Shown here piece by piece: positions 59,751 to 64,000 of a DNA stretch of 64,000 bases. How positions within the stretch are numbered: position 1 is the stretch's first letter; every line of letters begins with the position of its first letter. The stretch covers positions 1-64,000 of the forward strand of contig DASZTO010000027.1 of NCBI GenBank assembly GCA_035548175.1, given 5' to 3'. Source of the DNA: CALCHA01 sp035548175. Its GTDB lineage: Bacteria; Planctomycetota; Phycisphaerae; WQYP01. Both the position numbers and the translations under genes were made by a program. The notes under the pieces are model-generated. The model was not told where the DNA came from. It did no database searches and saw only the letters and a program-made list of their open reading frames with translations.

Positions 59751-60434
59751 TCACCGCCCGTTCCGCACCACCACGATCTCCACCCGCCGATCCGCCGCCA
59801 GGTTCTTCGTGCTCTTCAGCTTCGTCGCCCCGAACGACGCAATGTACATGTTCCGCACGCCCTTGCTCTCCAGGAACAGCATCACCGCATGCGCCCGCGC
59901 CGCGCCCAGGTCCCAGTTGTCCTCCCACCCCGAATGCTTCACCGGATTCGGATCCGTGTACCCCTCGATCCGCAGCTCCTGCCCCGCATACTGCTTCTTC
60001 AATATCCCCGCCACCTTGTCCAGCGCCGCCTTCGCCGCAGGCTTCAACGACGCCTTCCCCGAATCAAACAGCACGTCGCTGCTCACCCGGATCGTGTCTT
60101 CCCCATGCTCGTTCCGCCCCGACGTGATCCCCCCGCCCAGATTCACCTCCCCGCCGCCCGCCGCCATCGGCGGTTCCGGATTCTCCATCCCCGGCGCCCC
60201 CGGCCCCTGCGACAGATCCGTCGGCCCAGGTGCCGGCACCGGCGGCGTATTCGCCCGCGCTTCCGCAGCCGCCCGCGCCGCACGCTCCGCCTCCAATTGC
60301 TGCGACAAATCCTGGTTCTGCTTCAGAAGGCTCGCACGCTCCGCATTCGCCTTCGTGTTCGCACACCCGCCCAACCCCACAAACGCCACCGCTACACCCG
60401 CAACCACCGCCACTTTCACAACGCCCACGGACAT
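59751..60434 (-). CDS. OmpA/Pal-like peptidoglycan-associated lipoprotein
   Basis: The 227-residue protein has a lipoprotein signal (VGLGGCANT, Cys24), a short coiled coil (LLKQNQDLSQQLEAERAARA), a Pro/Gly-rich linker, and a C-terminal OmpA domain: DVLFDSGKASLKPAAKAALD, LRIEGYTDPNPVKHSGW, WDLGAARAHAVMLFLESKGV, STKNLAADRRVEIVVV. The LxEGYTD and AADRRVEI blocks bind peptidoglycan. It should link the outer membrane to the wall. Start ATG 60434. Confidence 0.93.
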   Translation of the reverse strand: MSVGVVKVAVVAGVAVAFVGLGGCANTKANAERASLLKQNQDLSQQLEAERAARAAAEARANTPPVPAPGPTDLSQGPGAPGMENPEPPMAAGGGEVNLGGGITSGRNEHGEDTIRVSSDVLFDSGKASLKPAAKAALDKVAGILKKQYAGQELRIEGYTDPNPVKHSGWEDNWDLGAARAHAVMLFLESKGVRNMYIASFGATKLKSTKNLAADRRVEIVVVRNGR

Positions 60435-60596
60435 GTGATCTCCTTATCGCCAAGGGGGGGGCGGCAGGCATCGGCCCGCTCGCTCCAGCGCAACCACGCC
60501 CCACTCCGTTCGCACATCCAAAAAATTGTAGCCGGAACCCCCCCCATTGCAAGGCACCCCACCGTTTCAGAGAAGGGCCGCAGCCTCCCCGTGTGC

Positions 60597-60628
60597 CATG
60601 CTCAGGGGGAAGGGCCCCCCTGAGCATG
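60597..60628. repeat. Perfect 13-bp inverted repeat (hairpin)
   Basis: CATGCTCAGGGGG (60597-60609) pairs perfectly with CCCCCTGAGCATG (60616-60628) around the 6-base loop AAGGGC. It lies in the 338-bp divergent spacer between the OmpA-like gene and a small membrane gene. No T-run follows, so it is not a classic terminator; it may be an operator or a mobile palindrome. The rest of the spacer shows nothing. Confidence 0.8.
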
Positions 60629-60772
60629 CTCGTGAGAGGGAGCGCCCCAAAAACCACACCCCCTCCCAACGCACACCCAACGCTTCTCCATCACCATCAG
60701 CCGCCCCCCGAACCCCCCCGGCGGCACGAAGATTGCCTCCCTCTCCCCGTCATCTTTCGGAGGTCCCGCCCC

Positions 60773-61102
60773 GTGTCTCCTCCCGCCCTGCGCCGCCCTC
60801 ACATTCTCGACTACCGCCAGTCTCTCCCCAGCCGCAAGGCCATGGCCGCACTCCGCACCTCATGGCTCCTCGCCGGCTCCGTCGCCCACGGCCTCCTCCT
60901 CGCCCTCGTCTTCCTCCTCGCCGCCCTCCTCCATGACCCCCTCCTCTTCCTCCTCCTCCCACTCGCCCTCCTCCTCGCCTCCGCCGCTTCCGCCGCCGAC
61001 CGCCTCATCCCCCGTTGCCTCGGCCAAGGTGCCATCTTCGGCGGTCTCCTCCTCCTCATCCTCGGCTACGGCGCCGGCACCCTCCTCCTCACCGCCATCT
61101 GA
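60773..61102 (+). CDS. Small membrane protein overlapping scpA on the opposite strand
   Basis: The frame from GTG 60773 encodes 109 residues with about three membrane segments: WLLAGSVAHGLLLALVFLLA, DPLLFLLLPLALLLASAASA, GAIFGGLLLLILGYGAGTLL. GGAGG lies nine bases before the GTG (60759-60763), good evidence for translation. Its last 243 bases are antisense to the Glu-rich tail of ScpA, so either gene could be mis-called at its end. The family is unknown. Confidence 0.6.
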   Translation: MSPPALRRPHILDYRQSLPSRKAMAALRTSWLLAGSVAHGLLLALVFLLAALLHDPLLFLLLPLALLLASAASAADRLIPRCLGQGAIFGGLLLLILGYGAGTLLLTAI

Positions 61103-61972
61103 CGCACCCGCCCCAAACAAAACCTCTTCCCCCGCCTCCCGCGCACGAATCCGAATCTCCCCCAGCGTCTCCCTCTGCTCCACCGCGATCTTCTTCTGCC
61201 GAATCAGCTCCAGCGTCGCCAGAAACAGACCGATCATCTCCGATTTCTTGCTCCGCCCCGCAAACAGCTCCCGCAGCGTCAGCCCCTGCCCCCCAATGCC
61301 CCCGCCGTCCCGCTCCAGCCGATCCAGTATGTCCGCCTGGTGCAGCGAGATCGGTGTGTCGTCATACACCACCTCATGCCCATACGCCGAGTGCCCCACT
61401 GACGCCATGATCGCGTTGAACGCATCGATCAGCCCGAACAGATCCAAATCCTCGATCGCCAGCGGCGCACGACCCTCGCGCTTCGGCACCGCCCGCGGAT
61501 AACGCGCCGCTTCCGTGTCCGCCCGCCGCTTCAAATTCCCCGCCGCGTCCTTGAACGCCTTGTACGCCAGCAGCTGCTTCACCAGCTCATACCGCGGATC
61601 CGCAAGCTCCTCCACGCCCCCCGCGCTCGCCTCCCCCGTCTCCCCCGCCGCCGCCACTCGCGGAATCAGCATCCGGCTCTTGATCTCCATCAGCGTCGCC
61701 GCCATCACCAGAAACTCCCCCGCCAGATTGATGTCCACCCGGCTGATCACCTCCACATGCTTCAAATACTGCTCCGTGATCCGCGCAATCGGGATGTCCT
61801 TGATGTCCACCTCATCCCGGCGAATCAAATACAGCAGCAGCTCCAGCGGCCCTGAATAAACGTCCAACTCCACCTTGTACTCATCCTGACCCCCAGACCC
61901 TCCCCCAGCACCGACCCTCCCAGCACCACCCGCACCACCCGCACCACCCAAAGATCGCAAATCATCGCTCAT
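60860..61972 (-). CDS. scpA: Segregation and condensation protein A, with an acidic tail
   Basis: The 370-residue protein has the ScpA/kleisin N-terminal part (YKVELDVYSGPLELLLYLIR, VDIKDIPIARITEQYLKHVE, INLAGEFLVMAATLMEIKSR) and the C-terminal winged-helix part (GLFLATLELIRQKKIAVEQR). It should connect SMC heads with ScpB in chromosome organisation. The family is about 250-280 residues; here about 75 extra residues, mostly Glu, Gly and Ala, follow GEIRIRAREAGEE. They are encoded antisense to the small membrane gene at 60773-61102 and may come from a lost stop codon. scpB is not in the window. The start at 61972 is used since upstream sequence is unlike ScpA. Confidence 0.9.
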   Translation of the reverse strand: MSDDLRSLGGAGGAGGAGRVGAGGGSGGQDEYKVELDVYSGPLELLLYLIRRDEVDIKDIPIARITEQYLKHVEVISRVDINLAGEFLVMAATLMEIKSRMLIPRVAAAGETGEASAGGVEELADPRYELVKQLLAYKAFKDAAGNLKRRADTEAARYPRAVPKREGRAPLAIEDLDLFGLIDAFNAIMASVGHSAYGHEVVYDDTPISLHQADILDRLERDGGGIGGQGLTLRELFAGRSKKSEMIGLFLATLELIRQKKIAVEQRETLGEIRIRAREAGEEVLFGAGASDGGEEEGAGAVAEDEEEETAEDGTLAEATGDEAVGGGSGGGEEEGEWEEEEEEGVMEEGGEEEDEGEEEAVGDGAGEEP

Positions 61973-62069
61973 ACCCCCGCCACAATATCCGACATCCCCC
62001 CAAACACAAAAACCCCAACCCACCCCCCATCCCCCATCCCGGCCATTTTCAATGTACGATATACATACA

Positions 62070-62131
62070 ACTTTCGTGTATTTCGTGCCTTTCGTGGCCC
62101 ATTTACGTCGCCGTCGCGCCGGGGGGGTGGG
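62070..62131. repeat. Truncated modular repeat, copy E
   Basis: The half copy reads ACTTTCGTG, TATTTCGTGCCTTTCGTGGC, CATTTACGTCGCC and a G-run (62121-62132), but the CCTCCGTG arm is missing. The break at about 62133 is followed at once by the IS630 transposase remnant, which suggests a deletion or insertion there. Confidence 0.7.
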
Positions 62132-62137
62132 GTAAAA

Positions 62138-62299
62138 CGCCTGCCCAAGAGAATTCCGTCATCCGAGGCGCTGCAGCGGCACTGCACGAGCATCCAAAAC
62201 GAGCGGAACCGCACCAACGCCACAGTGAACTGGCAATTCACCGCCGACAACGCCCGCATCAAACTCCAGCGGCTTTACCCATCACTTGAAGTGCGATGA
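62138..62299 (+). pseudogene. IS630-family transposase, C-terminal remnant
   Basis: An open stretch of 53 codons ending in TGA (62297-62299) reads LPKRIPSSEALQRHCTSIQN, then ERNRTNATVNWQFTADNAR, then IKLQRLYPSLEVR. The WQFTxxxARIKLxRLYP end is characteristic of IS630/mariner-like transposases. The catalytic DDE part and the upstream end of the element are absent. It marks an old insertion at the boundary of the mobile-looking segment that follows. Confidence 0.8.
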
Positions 62300-62322
62300 A
62301 CCACTACAGTAGGAATCACACG

Positions 62323-62697
62323 ATGGATACTTTCGAGAAAGTAGTGGATCCGGGAGAGGGCGGCTTTATCAGCGTCGAGGCAGCGAGGCGGCATCCGCTG
62401 CTGGTGGTTGACGGAAAGCCGGTGCACCTTGCAACGCTCATGCGGTGGATCTACCAGGGACTGCGCGGTGTCAAGCTGGAGGCCCGCGTGGTGGGGGGGA
62501 GGTTGGCGGTTTCTCATCGCGAAATCCAGGAATTCAACAAGCGCCTGGAGGAGAAGCGGCTTCTCCGACTCGGCCAGCCCAACCGGCGAGCGATCGCGCG
62601 GCGGAACGCGGAGGCTGCGGCCGCGGAGAAGTCGCAGAAACTCCGCAACGCCAATCGCCGGCCGAATCGCGCGCGGCGCCACGTCGCGGCGCGCTGA
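62323..62697 (+). CDS. DUF1580-like helix-turn-helix protein
   Basis: The 124-residue protein contains FISVEAARRHPLLVVDGKPV and HLATLMRWIYQGLRGVKLEA, the pattern of DUF1580 proteins, which I know mainly from planctomycetes and which resemble excisionase/MerR-like DNA-binding modules. The C-terminal third is Arg/Ala-rich and basic (KLRNANRRPNRARRHVAAR). AGGA lies nine bases before the ATG at 62323. It is the first intact gene of the mobile-looking cluster, perhaps a regulator or excisionase. Confidence 0.78.
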   Translation: MDTFEKVVDPGEGGFISVEAARRHPLLVVDGKPVHLATLMRWIYQGLRGVKLEARVVGGRLAVSHREIQEFNKRLEEKRLLRLGQPNRRAIARRNAEAAAAEKSQKLRNANRRPNRARRHVAAR

Positions 62698-62711
62698 GGG
62701 AGGACCGGGCC

Positions 62712-63044
62712 GTGTCGAACCTTTCCCTCCGCCGCGGGCGCCGGCAGTCGCTCGTGCTCATCGGAGCCGACGGCGGCGAACTGGCGCGCGTCGTCGTCGC
62801 CGCGATCGAGGCGGGGCGCGTCACGTTGCGGGTGGAGGCGGGGGAGCTGGTAACGGTGGCGCGGGGGGAAGTTGCCGCGGGCTGGCGCCCGAGGGCGGTG
62901 GTGGGCGCGGTGGTGGGGGGCATGGAGAGGGCGAGCAAAAACACCGTCGGCGAGGGTTCCTGCCTCGCCGACGGCTACTTCAAGGAGAAATCGCCAAATG
63001 TCATCATACCCGAAGAAAAACCGCAGGAGCAAAGGTCCGCGTGA
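62712..63044 (+). CDS. CsrA-like small protein
   Basis: The 110-residue protein from GTG 62712 has an N-terminal stretch like CsrA: LSLRRGRRQSLVLIG, GGELARVVVAAIEAGRVTLR, then VEAGELVTVARGEVAA, matching the R-x-G-x-x-L-x-I, V-x-x-I-x-G-x-V-x-L-x-V-x-A, V-x-R-x-E-V pattern. The similarity is weak and the spacing between the first strands is longer. GAGGGAGGA precedes it. A 40-residue tail (SKNTVGEGSCLADGYFKEKS) overlaps the next gene by 47 bases. If it is CsrA-like it would bind GGA motifs in mRNA. Confidence 0.5.
   Translation: MSNLSLRRGRRQSLVLIGADGGELARVVVAAIEAGRVTLRVEAGELVTVARGEVAAGWRPRAVVGAVVGGMERASKNTVGEGSCLADGYFKEKSPNVIIPEEKPQEQRSA
62944..62974. promoter_or_regulatory. Perfect 11-bp hairpin upstream of the next gene
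   Basis: CCGTCGGCGAG (62944-62954) and CTCGCCGACGG (62964-62974) are perfect inverted repeats around the loop GGTTCCTGC. The hairpin lies inside the CsrA-like frame and 23 bases before the ATG at 62998, next to its ribosome site AAGGAGA. It could control translation of the downstream gene. Confidence 0.6.
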
Positions 63045-63681
63045 CATACCGGCGCTGCCGCTATTCGCGGCGGAGGTGGCGTGCGATCCGGACGCTCCGC
63101 GCCCGCGCCAGGCCGGAGCTCCTCCGGCACTCCCTGCCTCGCCGCCAGCCCCCGCCCCGCGGACGCGGGATGGCGACGTTACCGAGCCGCCGCCGGCGGG
63201 GATGAGCGCATTCGCTCTTCCCCTGGCAGAACGGCTCGTTTTCGAGCATGTGCAGTCGCGTTCGCGCAAGGCACCGTTCTACTGCGACGACTCCGCCGCC
63301 ATGATCGCCGCGGATACGGGCCTTCCTGTGAACCTGGTCGGGAAGGCGAGACGCGATCTTGTGCGCCTCGGCGTCCTGATGGTTGAGCGGCCGGCGGGAT
63401 TCGCGCCGCGCGTGGCGCTGGCGCGATGGCCGTCGCTTCCAGACAATCCCGCCCTGCATCGCATGCCGCTGCGTAAGCACGTGGCCCGGTCCGCCGCGGC
63501 ATTGGCCACGGTCCTCCAGGAGGTCGGTCAGCTTGCACGCCAGTTCCTGGAATTGGGCGATGGCGAAACATCCGCCGCGCTCGCGGGCGCGCTGGAACAT
63601 ATTCGGCCGGCATGGGCGGTGCTGGCGGACACGTCATCGGCAGCGGTGGCGATCGGGGCGCTGGACGGGGAGGTGGAATAA
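62998..63681 (+). CDS. Hypothetical protein with a possible winged helix
   Basis: The 227-residue protein begins SSYPKKNRRSKGPRDIPALP, then has a Pro/Ala-rich stretch (about 30-65). A helical middle part contains FYCDDSAAMIAADTGLPVNL and VGKARRDLVRLGVLMVERP, which looks like a winged helix. A C-terminal helical part has AALATVLQEVGQLARQFLEL. AAGGAG lies ten bases before the ATG at 62998. The gene overlaps the CsrA-like frame by 47 bases and the next gene by one base (TAATG). It may be a phage/plasmid-type replication or transcription factor. Confidence 0.65.
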   Translation: MSSYPKKNRRSKGPRDIPALPLFAAEVACDPDAPRPRQAGAPPALPASPPAPAPRTRDGDVTEPPPAGMSAFALPLAERLVFEHVQSRSRKAPFYCDDSAAMIAADTGLPVNLVGKARRDLVRLGVLMVERPAGFAPRVALARWPSLPDNPALHRMPLRKHVARSAAALATVLQEVGQLARQFLELGDGETSAALAGALEHIRPAWAVLADTSSAAVAIGALDGEVE

Positions 63682-63869
63682 TGAGCCTGGCGAATTGGAG
63701 CCATATCCTTCCCCCGCCCGCACCGCCGGTCCCCGCGGCGCCGGACGCGCGATTCGAAGCTAGGCGCGTGCTCTTTCTGGATCAGCTGCGAAGGATCGCA
63801 GAGGAGGAAAGGCCGAAACCGGCAGCGGGCGCAGCGGCCGCTACGCCGGCGGCGGGGAGGCCGAATTGA
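63681..63869 (+). CDS. Hypothetical small protein
   Basis: The 62-residue protein (MSLANWSHILPPPAPPVPAA at the start) has a helix ARRVLFLDQLRRIAEEERPK and an Ala-rich end. GGAGG lies before the ATG, which overlaps the previous stop (TAATG). No family is recognised. Its position in a tight overlapping series suggests a plasmid- or phage-type operon. Confidence 0.6.
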   Translation: MSLANWSHILPPPAPPVPAAPDARFEARRVLFLDQLRRIAEEERPKPAAGAAAATPAAGRPN

Positions 63870-64000
63870 CGAAACCCGCAGACGTCGGAGGAGATGCGGC
63901 GGGGGGCGCCCTCTTTGATGGTGCCGGTGAGCGCGTGAGGAACGGTTTCTTCCAAGTGCAACACGCGTTCGTCGATCGTTATATGAGTGAGCTCACGCCC
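63866..64000 (+). CDS. Partial CDS, possible replication-initiation-type protein
   Basis: A frame open to the window end starts at TTG 63866, overlapping the previous stop (TTGA). It begins TKPADVGGDAAGGALFDGAG, then NGFFQVQHAFVDRYMSELTP. The NGFFQVQHAFVDRYM stretch resembles N-termini of DNA-binding proteins in plasmids and phages, where a winged helix follows. Only 45 codons are visible, so the function is open. Confidence 0.45.
   Translation, partial: MTKPADVGGDAAGGALFDGAGERVRNGFFQVQHAFVDRYMSELTP

Noticed and set aside
1..64000. tRNA, rRNA or riboswitch genes
   Set aside because: I saw no convincing cloverleaf, 16S/23S word or known riboswitch core by eye; a covariance search could find ones I missed.

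Overview
The window is a GC-rich stretch of bacterial chromosome with dense, mostly operonic genes and many Shine-Dalgarno supported starts. The best guess is a Planctomycetota member, probably near Phycisphaerae. That guess rests on three tandem EutN/CcmL shell genes, a DUF1580-like protein, an OPT-like permease of a type I associate with this phylum, a B. subtilis-type three-subunit succinate dehydrogenase, and a giant FtsX-like protein. No rRNA or marker gene here settles it, so the taxonomy is inference.

Layout. 1-4754: a tandem repeat, then a sugar-acid catabolic module (DapA-family aldolase, IlvD/Edd dehydratase and a divergent GntP-type permease). 4810-20644: a long glycosylation cluster on the minus strand, interrupted by a plus-strand ABC exporter. 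It holds two NDP-sugar epimerases (one broken by a 5-nt insertion), an MDR dehydrogenase, one GT4 and three CgeB-like glycosyltransferases, inositol-3-phosphate synthase, a CmoB-like methyltransferase and three related clan-A glycosidase-like proteins. One of these three is a lipoprotein in normal order, one is fused to an epimerase and has lost its acid/base Glu, and one looks circularly permuted. I read this as an uncharacterised pathway that builds and exports an inositol- or sugar-containing glycoside or glycolipid. It is the best candidate in the window for an undescribed system. 20985-31651: OPT-like permease, a TacA-TacT type toxin-antitoxin pair, a 1673-residue M28-like/FtsX protein, alanine dehydrogenase and TruD.

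31692-39964: BFD-type ferredoxin, secreted protein, RidA, GH106-like lipoprotein, SDR, degenerate HD-GYP protein, small lipoprotein and three consecutive microcompartment pentamer (BMC-P) genes with no hexamer gene in sight. 40122-44769: ECF sigma factor with a 1250-residue membrane anti-sigma that joins a zinc finger, secretin-like domains and DUF4349. 44833-51682: Phd/PIN toxin-antitoxin pair, a PurN-Nudix fusion, an MFS transporter and sdhCAB in one operon. 51850-61972: MscS-type channel, polyprenyl phosphosugar transferase, serine acetyltransferase, HisA, HisH, OmpA-like lipoprotein and ScpA.

From 62138 an IS630 transposase remnant and a run of overlapping small genes (DUF1580-like, CsrA-like, hypotheticals, a truncated final gene) mark the start of a mobile island. 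Spacers carry a modular repeat family built of CACGGAG and CACGAAA words around poly-C or poly-G tracts. Base skew on the top strand is G-rich up to about 25 kb and C-rich after about 32 kb whichever strand is coding, which suggests a replication boundary in between.
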